NCBI GenBank assembly: GCA_030544215.1
Contig: JARZZO010000002.1
Location: 59,340,650 to 59,404,649 of the forward strand
Direction of reading: 5' to 3'
Source: Zantedeschia hybrid cultivar
Lineage: Eukaryota; Streptophyta; Magnoliopsida; Alismatales; Araceae
Length of the DNA stretch: 64,000 bases
The first letter of the stretch is position 1; each line of letters opens with the position of its first letter. Position numbers and translations under genes: made by a program. Under the pieces are notes generated by a model. It was not told the DNA's origin. It did no database searches and saw only the letters and a list, made by a program, of their open reading frames with translations. Of the stretch, positions 22,690-33,426 are shown one piece after another.

Positions 22690-24169
22690 ATGCCCCTTCT
22701 ACTGCTAAGATCTCACCCTCTCCTCCATGGAAGACACCATGACCCGTCCAAAGCCCCTTCCACTGCCATGATCTCACCTTACCCGTACCCCAGCATGGAG
22801 CAGATTGTAGATCTAGGATCACAGATTCTACATCCCTCCCTCGCCATCGAAGCAGTGTAGATTGAGGGATATTGAGAGAGAGAATGCTCTACCTGAGCCA
22901 GAAAGGCTTGTTCTATGAGGACGAGATCTTGTAGCCTCAAGCTCTGGTGGCGCTACCTCTGCATGGGCGCTGGCACCCCCTTCTGCTCCCAAGGCTCTCC
23001 CCTGTGGCTACAAGCTCTGGCATGCTACCTCCATGAGTGCCTCAAGCTGGTCTGCCTGAGCATAGAGCGATGGCGGTGATAGCTTGCAAGAGATGGAGAA
23101 GTTGGAGAGAGGAAAAGGGGCAGAGGCGAGCATATGGAGGCCCGATGCTTTCTATATCAAAATTAATACAGGGTACGACCTGTATTAAATCTGGTACAGC
23201 TGGAGGTTTAAATGTGAAGGACTTTTTAAATTGATATTATGTAACCAAACACCTAAAAATTTCTATCACTACTAATATTAAAAGGAATATTAATACGGCT
23301 CTCTGATACTGCAACCAAACATGACATAAAAATATTTTCTTTTGGTATATAAAAGATTATCACACTTGATATACCTAAGACGGTTCATTGCAGGGAACTC
23401 ACCACCAGCAAAGGTCCAACTTTGTGCCTCAGAACTGGTAGTTAGAACTTGATTTGAGAATTTCATTTCATGACTGGTAAATCCAGGCTACATAAAACAC
23501 ATTAATAAAGAGGGGAGGGAGAAACACTTTCCATTACTTCAAGCACTATGTTAGCTTTCACCTAATTCAATTGCCATTACAAAGTCACTAGCCATTTCAT
23601 CCTTATCTTTCCTGCTTCACGAGTTCGTGAAGACAAAAGCAAAAATACTTCCATCTATAAAAGAACATTTAATTCAAAACATGCAGCCCTTAGAACAATA
23701 TACATCATCATTCCCACTACAACGAAGGGTAGATTTGGCATTGAGGATATGGCATTTAGATCTCCAGCCCTCTACATATACACTTGTGTCGATAGCTATG
23801 TCGATTACCATAACATATGTAATATATGTTGGCAATTAAGTCATAAAAGCCATCTACGTATGTTTTTAGAGGGTTGAGTGGAGTACATATGTCAGCGGCT
23901 TGAGCCCTGCCGAGAAACAAAATCAAACCCTTTAGCCCGAACCCCCACCCTTTCGTCCTCACTTTATGGCATCCTCACCGCTAGAGCTCATCTCCTTCTG
24001 GTCTCACATCACCACTGGTGTGCCGTCCTCCCGACTGCTGGGCCCGTGGCCACTCCTCCTTGCCACTGCTCTGTTGACGGGCCCTGCTCCCAGCACGCTG
24101 CACGGAGCTGCTTCCCGTCCCCATCGTCGTGCCATTCAACCACCTTCGGCTGCGGCGGCGGCCACTCCT
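22690..24169. other. Unassigned interval outside the repeat at 23350-23700
   Basis: GC-rich from about 22690 to 23130 and again 23880-24200, with several short open readings in different frames and no family similarity that I can name. It may contain dead exon or leader sequence. Confidence 0.3.
23350..23700 (-). repeat. Dispersed repeat, inverted copy of DUF952 intron-2 sequence
   Basis: Read on the minus strand it follows the order of 13126-13155 and then 13600-13740, but without the 390-bp insertion seen there. Intervening parts differ, so this is an old repeat rather than a recent gene duplication. Confidence 0.65.
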
Positions 24170-24450
24170 CCCCGCTGCTGCACCGTCATCATCCCGTCTC
24201 CTCATCATTGCAGCACTTAGTAATCTCTTTCTATCTCCCTTGGATCTCTTCTTATATCTCTGCCTTCCCCAACCCCATTCGATATGAGCACCTGCCCACA
24301 CCCATCTCATCCCACCTGGTAAGATCTATGAGAAATTTCAGTTAAGAATGATGGGTCCATCTGTTCAACAGGTTTGTGAACCTTATATCCATCCATCTGT
24401 TCTCTGAAGCATATCGTTTTGTTTGGAATTATTATGTTTGTTTGGATTGA
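24170..24450 (-). repeat. Dispersed repeat, inverted copy of 17655-17950
   Basis: Reverse complement of the repeat at 17655-17950, sharing the words listed there. In copy 2 it lies upstream (minus sense) of the 23350-23700 repeat; in copy 1 the order is different, so two repeats moved independently. Confidence 0.7.
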
Positions 24451-24459
24451 AGGATTAAG

Positions 24460-24648
24460 TGACCTTTTTTTTTTTTTTTTTTAAACCCAGGAACTTATCT
24501 AGGACCCTGGGCCGGCCCTTGGGTTTTTATTACAACAAAAAGTTTTGGGATACAGAGGGGGGACATACTACCTTACCCCTGTCGGAGTACATCAAAAAAG
24601 CCAAGATCCCCCTAAAAACCATAATCCCTCAAAAACGAAGATTGGGTT
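24460..24648 (-). mobile_element. 5'-truncated LINE 3' end with poly(A)
   Basis: A T run at 24463-24482 on the plus strand is a poly(A) tail on the minus strand. Upstream (minus sense) are the usual plant-LINE 3' phrases, including TTTTGTTGTAATAAAAACCC and GGTTTTTAGGGGGATCTTGG. Only the last 190 bp remain; the break coincides with the start of the LTR fragment at 24649. Confidence 0.7.
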
Positions 24649-25575
24649 TGTAACGACCCGCCACCCTATAATCGGCGATCCGATTACTAAATGGGCACCG
24701 AATCATTAAATTTTGAGCCAAATTAGGATCTCGATAAGTCTGAGAAATAAATGATAAACTAAGCTAAACATTCACATCACATCGAATTGTAAAGGAAGTG
24801 CAGAATTTAAAAATTATTACAATTCAACTCGACTCTGTAAATAATTACATACTCCAACATAAAAAGAAATAATTAAGCGTACAGGTAGGAAAGGGAAATA
24901 ACAACTACATTGGGGCATACCCCGGAACAGTGGCTGCTGGCACACAACCCAAGGTAACACTCTCCTTGCTACGTCTGTCTGGAACCCTCACCTGAAAACC
25001 GCAGGGGGTGAGTCTCATCGAAAAAGACTCAGCAGAGATCCTTCGATCCCCACCACCCACTACGCACCTGCAAGTGCAACAACACAATCTAGGCAATTTA
25101 AATAATTAAAGTAGTAAATACATTTTCAAAGATTCCCAAATTCCGATATAAAACGCATGCATTCGTAAATGCAACATGTGCAACTCTAAAACCACTCATC
25201 CACGGAGTCTTCAACCAGCGTTTCGGCTAAACACACAAACCACATAGCCGAACGTAGAAAACACCGACTCGCTGAAACCAAACAGTAACCTCTCGAATAG
25301 CACGCTGGCTATTCCGGCCTAACTGGCTCTAGGTGGTTTCTGCTTCCCCCAGTACGAGTGACACTTCGAATGTACCACTCCCACACCGGTACTAACTATA
25401 TCCCGGGGTAACACCAGATGACCCTCTCTCTAGGCGTCACTCCACCACTCCCACACCGGCGCCGTGTCACTCCCACACCGACTAATGGGGCATCTAGGGT
25501 TGTAAGAATGCAACACAAGATCCATCTAGAGTCGACTGAGTCAGCAGGACATGGAACCTCTTTATGCCTGACAGC
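24649..25575 (+). mobile_element. Ty3/gypsy LTR fragment starting TGTAACGACCCG
   Basis: TGTAACGACCCGCC at 24649 matches the characteristic first bases of many plant Tekay/Del-type LTRs. Downstream is an array of CCACTCCCACACCGG words (25375-25480). I did not find the expected closing GGGTCGTTACA-like end or any internal coding region, so this is a truncated or solo LTR. Confidence 0.5.
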
Positions 25576-25806
25576 CAGGCAAGGTTCAAGAGTTCGAGGA
25601 GAAAATTTTTCTATCTGGTAAAATGGTGGAGATACCTTTCATTGGCAAATAGGACATAGTCAGAAGTTTTCTCAGTAGACTGTTTGAGAACCAAGGTAAG
25701 CTGGAATCCTACAGTCATTATTCCAAGTGATTCTACTATCCTGGAATGTGTGAGGGTTTAAAAGGAGTTGACCTAGAATTACAGTTTTGCCCCCCTCGGG
25801 AGCTTC

Positions 25807-26247
25807 CTCCATCAAGCTCAGAAATAAATATGGAATGACTATTGTTTGTCAACGAGGGGACCTGCTGAGCCACAAGATCCCACTCTTTTAATTGATTAGA
25901 TGTCCTTAATAATGAGAAAAATCCATTGGTCGTTAAGTTATTACTTATTTATTTAATAATTATAATTATAATAAGAGAATAACTTGCTGCACCGCCAGGG
26001 GCTATTACGCTGCCTGACGGTGCTTTTATTTTTAAAAAACTTTATTTTGAATTTTTTTGGAAAGGCCCAAACCAGCCCCTACATGACCATACGTCCGATC
26101 TTGGATCAGACGACCCATAAAAAGATGAAAAATTAAAAACCGACCCCAAATGAACAATAAAGTATTTTTTAACTGTTTATTTGGATCGATTTTCAATTTT
26201 TCACCTTGTTTTGGGTCATCCGATCCAAGATCGAATTGTAAGGTCAT
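25807..26247 (+). repeat. Segment duplicated at 27797-28225 (copy 1)
   Basis: About 165 bp of flank plus the first two thirds of the fold-back MITE occur again at 27797-28225 in the same orientation, with roughly one change per 15-20 bp. The MITE therefore moved here as part of a larger duplicated block. Confidence 0.85.
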
Positions 26248-26350
26248 GTAGGGCACCATAGGGCCCTTAAAAAAATTCATTTTTTTTTTTAAATAAAAGC
26301 ATCACTAGGCGGCATAATAGCCCCTGGCGATGAAGCAAGTTATTCTCTTA
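25972..26350. mobile_element. 379-bp fold-back MITE with TAA target duplication
   Basis: Termini TAAGAGAATAACTTGC (left) and its inverse (right) are perfect for 16 bp, and similarity of the arms continues through the whole element: left CGCCAGGGGCTATTACGCTG against right, reversed, CGCCAGGGGCTATTATGCCG, then CATGACC...GATCTTGGATC in both arms. TAA occurs on both sides (25969-25971, 26351-26353). A 3-bp TAA duplication is a PIF/Harbinger-Tourist trait, but the near-complete palindrome is unusual. No protein coded. Confidence 0.8.
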
Positions 26351-27796
26351 TAATAAACAGAGAAATGTTTACGTAAACTTTGAAATTGGATTTCTCCCAT
26401 AATCGAAGAAGAAGCCACAAAAAGGGGTAAAATCAGAATCTGATCCCTTCTTAAGAAGAATTCTTTAACAAGATAATTTGAAAATTGGCCCCTTAAATGC
26501 CAAAAAAATCACCATACCCAATTCGCCTTACTTGGAGGTAGCAGTTGGGTTATTCCTGGAAAGTGAAGTTCCGCTTTCTCAAACTCCTCCATAATATGAG
26601 GAATGGAAATGACTTGCGCTTTAATTCATTTGCAAGAGCAGCGAAGCTCATTTTCCTTTCCTGTTGGGCGACTCAGTTGGGCCTTGGCGGAGGAGATGGG
26701 GTCACATGCTTGGAATACTTCCCAGTCTGGGTCAGGCCTTGGGGGTATTCTTAAAACTTCAATCGATGCCCTCGGGACTAGGAGCCCGAACTATATCCTT
26801 GTTCCTCATCCACGAGGTAGAGCTTGCCGTGCAGAACTTCTATCTGGATACATAAAGTGAAGTGGGGCCGCAGGTGCCTCGCTAGCAAAGAGGGCCAGCG
26901 CAGAAAACCCAATGGCTAAAACCAGACCGCCGGAGCACCCCACACACCCACATCCACACACACACACACAAAAGAAATCCCCCCTTTTGCGAATAAATTA
27001 TTCAAATAGTCGCAAGAATTTATAAAAAAAGGGACCTATAGACAATTCCATGCTACTTAGAGACATAAAAACCAAATAGCAAGTAGTGATCTAGGTAAAA
27101 ATAATGAAGAAAGGATAGACACATTGATGGAATATAGGATGATGCTGAGTGAAATATCGAAGGAAATCCATTATATGACAGATAACTCCCCATTTCGTAC
27201 AGTTGTTTGCTGGTCAGGTACGATGAGGAAGGCGGTAACTGATCATGAAATTGTCTAGATAGACTGAGTTGAAAGTAAGGACACGGATCACATACTGAAC
27301 TGTGTTGCTATTGTTTGTTTATAAGAAACAAAGAAAAGCGAGGCGGATGATTGTCTGTTTAAATCTATTGGAGGCAACAGATCTAAGAAACAGACTTTTA
27401 AGGCTGCATATCATCACAAAAGTGGGCAGATTTTGATGCAGAACAAGCGTCTTTTCCCAGAAGCAGTTTGTAAGGAAGGGGAATTTAGTACCTCCTCTGT
27501 TTATCATCTAATAAAACTGGTTGTACAATCTACTGTGAATTTAGTGATGCAAATTGAAGGAAACAGTTGGGTTTGCCTCTCATTATGGTACATATGATGA
27601 TGGCTTAAGAGAGTTTCTTTGAGGAGCTGTTGAACCTGAAGAACTCCATACCTTCACCATGGTGCACTGCTGGATATTTAATTGTATAAGATATCTTGGG
27701 AGAGGACTGGCATTCAGGTGTTGTCATTGCATTGTCAAAGGAAATGGATGTTTTTGGTGCTTGGAGTAGAAATATGTGTATAATAGAAGTGGCTAC
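26351..27796. other. Unassigned interval
   Basis: GC-rich stretch at 26520-26900 has open readings on both strands without a recognisable domain; one minus-strand frame has IEVLHGKLYLVDEEQG, faintly like a kelch motif. A CA microsatellite sits at 26942-26970. The rest is AT-rich with no supported feature. Confidence 0.3.
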
Positions 27797-28227
27797 TCCA
27801 TCAAGCTCAGAAATAAATATGGAATGACTATTGGGTCAACCAGGGGACCTGCTGAGCCATAGTATCCCACTCATTTAATTGATCAGATGTTCTTAATAAC
27901 GATAAAAATCCATTGGTCGTTAAGTTATTACTTATTTACTTAATAATTATAATTAAAATAAGAGAATAACTTGCTAAACCGCTAGGGGCTATTACGCTGC
28001 CTGACGGTGCTTTTATTTTTAAAAAGCTTTATTTTGATTTTTTTTTGGAAGGCCCGAACCCGCCCTACATGACCATACATCTGATCTTTGATCGGACGAC
28101 CCAAAAAAAGCTGAAAAATCGAAAATCGACCCCAAATGGACAATAAAGTGTTTTTTTTTAACTGTTTATTTGGATTGGTTTTCAATTTTCACCTTGTTTT
28201 GGTCATCCGATCCGAGAGCGGATTGCT
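27797..28227 (+). repeat. Segment duplication, copy 2 (with truncated fold-back MITE from 27959)
   Basis: Matches 25807-26247 in order and orientation. The MITE part lacks most of the right arm, because similarity stops at about 28225 and LINE sequence begins. Confidence 0.8.
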
Positions 28228-29830
28228 TTCTTTGGTGGGAGGCTCACATTATGTAGCTCGGTGCTGGACTCTCTTCCTATCTATTTTCTCTCCACTTTTA
28301 GGGTCCCAGCCTCGGTAGCTAAGAAAATGGACTCTATTAGAGCCTAATTTCTTTGGCATGGTGTAGGCGATCTTAAGTGGGGGGGTTATCAGGTCTCCTA
28401 GAAACTAGGGTTTGTCGTACCGGATCGACTCGTGCCGACTCGGGCGACCCGTACTATATCAGGATGAACCCGAGTCGATGCGACTCGACCAAGTCTATAC
28501 GATTTGGCCATGTGACTCATACGGGTCGGCATGACAGCATGAGTCAACCCGACTCGTACCAGATCATGGGAGATCCGAATCGGTCCGACTCTTTGAGTCG
28601 ACAAACCTTGCTGGAAACATATCTGTAGATCTAAAGAAAATGGTGGTGTTGGCCTTAAGGATATCGGGTTATTCAATCTCGCTCTTCTCTCTAAGTGGTT
28701 GTGGAAGCTATCTCAGAAGGAGATGCCTTTGTGGCTCCAAGTGATTGCACATGAGTATTATGCTCATTCTAGTCATTGTGATGTAGCTCATTCTAGTCAT
28801 TGTGATGTTTTATTGCCTATTCTGCATAATGTTTCTCCATTATGGAAAGGTATTCTCTCCAGTACATACGTATTCTTGATAAGGTCGGCTATAGAAATTG
28901 GTAATGGTAGGAACACACGTTTTTGGGTTGACCCATGGTGTTCCTCTCAACCTCTTAGGGTTGTCTTTCTACAGTTGTTCGACGTTTCTCTGCAGCAGTC
29001 AGATAGGGTTTTCCAGGTGGCCGAGGGGAGTGGAGATTACACTACTTGGTCCCCATTATTTAGAAGACGTTTGAAAGAAGAGGAAGTGCTGATGGCTCTC
29101 CTCAGTTGGATTCAGCCGATCCACATCCTTCTAGATAGGGCAGATAGATGCATATGGATGGGATAGAGAAGGTAGACACTTTGTCAAGTCAACCTACTCG
29201 GTAATCTCTGAGGGGGGCTGCAGGTTCTCCCTTTACTCGCCAATTTGGAAGGTTAGAAGCCCGCTAAAGGTTCAATTTTTGATATGGAGAGACTCTCTTA
29301 ATAGGCTTTCCACCAGAGATAGGCTGGCCAAGTTCTTTCTGGATTTGGGAACGGGGTGTTGCATGTGTTGCGAGGAGGATGAGTAAGTGGATCACATTTT
29401 GACGTCTTGCTATTTTGTTAGGGACGTATGACGGCTCATTGGCGATCTTTTCCATGTAGACTATATGGGTTTTTCTTCGGTGGAAAGCCTCCTTGTATCA
29501 TGGGGGCGATCATGGATTCTGAAGAAGGATCATGTGGTGTTATGGCTCATTCTGCATGCGACCATTTGGGTTATTTGGATGGAGCGAAACAGCCGGATTT
29601 TTAGGTGTGAAGTTGCGACCCTTTAGAGGATCCTTTCTTTTGTTTGTGAGAAAGTTATAGGGTGGGCTGAATTTTTTTTGTAACGTGAACGCGGGTAATT
29701 CTCTTTGCTTGGTATTTGGAAGGAACGGTGAGGGAGGGGTACACCTGCTTGGTGTTTTGTACATCGGAGAATTTTGCTTTGTTTCCTCTCATACTTGTAT
29801 TCTTGTTTTCTCTTTATAATACAATTGGTA
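28228..29830 (+). mobile_element. LINE (LINE-4) 3' half: RT C terminus, zf-RVT, tail
   Basis: Plus strand. Readings in order: SVLDSLPIYFLSTFRVPASV (RT thumb region), FLWHG, ENGGVGLKDIGLFNLALLSK then WLWKLS, NTRFWVDPW, then a zinc-binding segment (VRSPLKVQFLIW, CCMCCEEDE, VDHILTSC) and WVIWMERNSRIFRCE near the C terminus. Frame changes and stops (for example after CIWMG at 29163) show it is dead. A 24-bp tandem duplication at about 28765-28812 repeats AHSSHCDV. The 5' end is truncated at 28228 and a 205-bp hAT MITE sits at 28406. The 3' end near 29820 is AT-rich. Confidence 0.82.
28406..28610. mobile_element. 205-bp hAT MITE inside LINE-4
   Basis: The left end TAGGGTTTGTCG and right end (reversed) CAAGGTTTGTCG form a 12-bp terminal inverted repeat with two mismatches. 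Flanks CTAGAAAC (28398-28405) and CTGGAAAC (28611-28618) are an 8-bp target duplication with one change. Interior repeats of GACTCG/CGAGTC words mark both halves. LINE coding resumes immediately after. Confidence 0.85.
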
Positions 29831-30299
29831 CCACCCACATTCAAGAATCTCCACACCTAACGGTCAGGGGACAAAGAATCGACTGAGAATCCCTATAGGA
29901 GAGATAACAGTTGAGCAAATTCCACAATCTCATCATGCTTAAGCCACATCCTAAAAGTAGGCTGCTGAACACTACATGGCTGAACATTGTCAAAAACATG
30001 GGCAACTACTGCTCTAGGCTGGGAGGCAATGTGGAATAGCTTGGGGAATATAATGTGGACGGGGACACCCTCACACCAACCATCCCACCAAAATAACTAA
30101 CTTAGTAATAGAGCACATGATAGAAAAGCAAGAAATAAGCTGGAAAAAAAATCTAAGAATTATGGATATACTTACATTCATTCTATTCTTACTCTTATAC
30201 AGTAACAACTATACAAATGTTGCATATAAATTTTTCAAGACACGTACGATTTGTACCATTGCCTATATTTTTCAAGAAATCGATTATACTCATTTGTGT
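29831..30299. other. Junction between LINE-4 and hAT-3, unassigned
   Basis: No protein similarity. The left terminus of hAT-3 should be in or near this interval, but no partner for its right terminus (CAAGGTGTGCCGG) was found, so the left end has been lost or has diverged. Confidence 0.35.
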
Positions 30300-31145
30300 G
30301 GCTATAGATGATTATCACTGGCATCCATCCTTGTGTATCACCTCTATAATAAGATCCTCCTGACCATTGATACGAGGCTGCATCTGAGTAATGAGGATAA
30401 GTTGCATATTCTTGTAAGTAACGCGTTGCATCAGAGGGTGGTGGTGGTTGAACTGCATAATATCCTACTGAGGGTAGGTATCCACAGGGAGTATAAGGTC
30501 CATACCCCTTTGATGGAGTTTGAGATGAAGTATTAAAGAAGTGGTCTTATGCAAACTCTGCTGATGTTTTTTTTGCCCTCCTCGTGAATCTAACTTGTCG
30601 TTTTTGTTGCGTCATTTTGCCCTTGTCTCCAACTGGTCTGCCCCTAGCTAACTTACTCTAATGGTCTTCATCTTGAGTCGCATACGTAAATTGTTGCTCT
30701 TCACAACTGGAGGAGTTACAGTTCCTTGACTCGAGTCTCGTCTTTGAGATGTTTGATGTTGTAGGTATTCACCTTGACTCTTGTGTGGATCATCATCATC
30801 CTCATCATCATTAGTACTCGTCTCCGAAGTAGAATCATCTGAAATCTGGTATTCCACTCTGACCCTCGGCTCTGGCATTTCTTCCTCCTCCTTTTCCCTT
30901 ACAATGTCTAAATTTGCAATATCCATGGGAGTTGTTAGTTTTTCCTTAATTTTACTTGATCTTAATGCACGTGGTGCAGATTTCTTTTGCCTTTTGGAAG
31001 GAGGTTGGAGAAGTTGAAACTCTATGGATAATGGGATTCCATCTAGTTCTCCTTCCGCCCACGAATGATCATTTGGGTCAAATTCTGCTGGACCCAAGAC
31101 ATTCCTTACGTTCACCCATACATGAAGTGGGGTCTCCTAGTCAAA

Positions 31146-33426
31146 GATATCGTCACGGCTGATCGGTTCTTCAGCTTGAGATTTCCGTTGCATAGGCCAG
31201 TCAACAACCTTACCTCTCCATCGCATTTCTTCCCTCTAGTTCTCCTTAATTCGTTGGAGATTCTTTAGCTTGAGCTGTATGTTGTAGTGGCAAATGACCA
31301 GGTGCGCCAATTTATGTGAGCTTAACTGGTTCCTTTGCTCTGTGTGAATCAAGTTAAAGGTTAACTAGCTCTTCTCACATCCAGAGGCAAAAATCATATA
31401 GCTGAACACGTGGATGGCAACATAAGCAAGCTCTTTATATGTTGGGACTTTTCCATGATCCATCCACCAATCAGCTGCAAATTACCAAAATGTAAGTCAT
31501 TTAAGGCATGTAAGTCATGTAAGTCTTTAATTACCTGGTGAACCAATATGGCCGCCGTTTAAGCATGGTAAGTCCCGAAATGCAATGTCATGAGCCTATA
31601 GTCATGCATGTTGTTGCATACTATAATAGCTCGGTCCTTGTTCACCGACATATGCGAATGACATTCTTAGTCCCTACGAAGGACATCTTCATCATCCGAC
31701 AAATGTTAAGTAGCCGTATTATATTGATATATTGGGTTAAATAAATGGCCTACAAGTTGGTTCCATGCAAATAATTATCAAATAGAAATGATGAGGAGTA
31801 TTTAAGTTTAAAAAGTGGTTACCTATTGTATTCACATCATGGTGAACTGTCCTATCCCATCTTACGTCTATAATATCCTATCACTTTCTATAGTTGGTCT
31901 TGTTCGCCTTTATAATGTCTTCCTTTGCACGATCCATTGCTTCATATAGGTAATCGATTGTAGCCTTCTTGTCACCATCCACCATCCTCAAAGCACGTAT
32001 AAGAGACTCTACTATAGTAAGTAGCTTCCCAAAAAGCTTCGTAACCTTTAGGTGACGTCTTCTCCTCTATAAATAGAATTGGATTCCTAACCCTTTGTCG
32101 CGTAAATAGGCATATTGAAAATAGCATTTTTGGTATTTGAAATATAATGGGCGAATGATAATGTTAAAAAAGGAGTAATATGTTATGACATGTTAAAAAA
32201 AAAAAAAAAACTTTTTGTAGCTAATCATTTATTGGTAAAAGATAAGAAACTCAACATAAATAAGGAAAAAGAAGTAGTAGTAACTTGGTTTAGGGCGTCT
32301 ACCATTATACCCACAATGCTTAGCCATACAATCACTATTCATAACGGAAATGAACATTTACCCATTTATATAACATATCATATGATAGGTCGCAAATTAG
32401 GAGATTTCGTACCTACTCGAACCTTTGACAAGCATGCGCAAAAACAAAATGACAATAGATCTCGTCGCCAATCTAATAATGTTACAAACTAACTAATAAA
32501 TAAAAATAAATAAAACAAAAAGTGTTCACAATTCATTGGTGGAACATGGAGTAACTTTATGTTAAATATGGTAACAAAGGACTTGAGTTAACCGCATAAA
32601 GAAGTCAAAGGTTTAGCTCAAAAAATGTTCCTCTAGAAGTCTATGTTCTTAATCAAGCCACTTGCTTCCCCGTGGCCCTACCTAGTTGTTTTACGTGCCT
32701 TATCATCCAATCTTCCCATCCCTTGCTTGAAATCATTCCCATCAAAGGACATTTTTGAGTTGTAGGCTCTCTAAAGACATATAAATAGAAGTAAAATGAG
32801 TCATCCCAGGACATAGCAACCCTCTTTGGTTAGAGATGTGACTGCTTCTCTATCAACATTTGACCAGCGACTTTGTAGGAAGCTACATTGTCCATCATAA
32901 CTTGCATGACCCGATCCTCTCCCACGTGCTCCATAATGTCATCAATTAGTTTGAAAAGGTATTCAACATTCTTGACCTTATCACTGGCATCAACTAACTT
33001 CCAGAAGATGGTCCCAACTTGACAGTATAAAAGGAAGTTGATCGTACTCTTCCTTCTAATGCATGTTCAAAAAGTGACAATTAGCTCAAAACATCATATT
33101 ATGAATTAAAGAGATACCTTAAAATTATCCGATTAAATATGCTTACCTATCTAGCCGCCAGTCATGATTGGGTGGCCTCTCTCATCCCATATTCTTTCAA
33201 ATGATCTGATATATTCTTTGAGATCATTCACCTCTTGAGGTAGGTAAGTGTTGTAGATCTTCTTGTGTTGGTCTTGGAACCCCCTTCCCTACTTTTTCAA
33301 TTGTCTCGATCATGTCGTCCTAATAAGGAAACTTGGCAGTGTTTGCTGGCACACTATTATAGATGTTTGACAGAGGCACGATCAATCTTTTCCTTGCACA
33401 ACTTTAAATTCCTTATAGTAGCTTGA
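31146..33426. repeat. 2.28-kb tandem duplication in hAT-3, unit 1
   Basis: Begins GATATCGTCACGGCTGATCG and matches 33427-35700 throughout, with scattered substitutions and small indels. The unit ends TTCCTTATAGTAGCT just before the second start. It spans the hAT C-terminal region, plastid rps19 and DUF659 region. Confidence 0.93.
32185..32492 (+). pseudogene. rps19: Plastid rps19 (uS19c) captured in hAT-3, copy 1
   Basis: Encodes plastid small-subunit ribosomal protein uS19, here as nuclear DNA antisense to the transposase. A Shine-Dalgarno-like AAGGAG (32170-32175) and ATGACA start at 32185 are followed by an early frame break in an A run (in-frame TAA). From about 32208 the frame is open: FVANHLLV, then TWFRASTIIPTMLSHTITIH, LPIYITYHMIGRKLGDF and NDNRSRR, the classic plastid uS19 signature. 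The C terminus is extended (QSNNVTN). The sequence is clearly diverged from typical plastid rps19, so the transfer is old or from a fast-evolving plastome. Confidence 0.88.
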
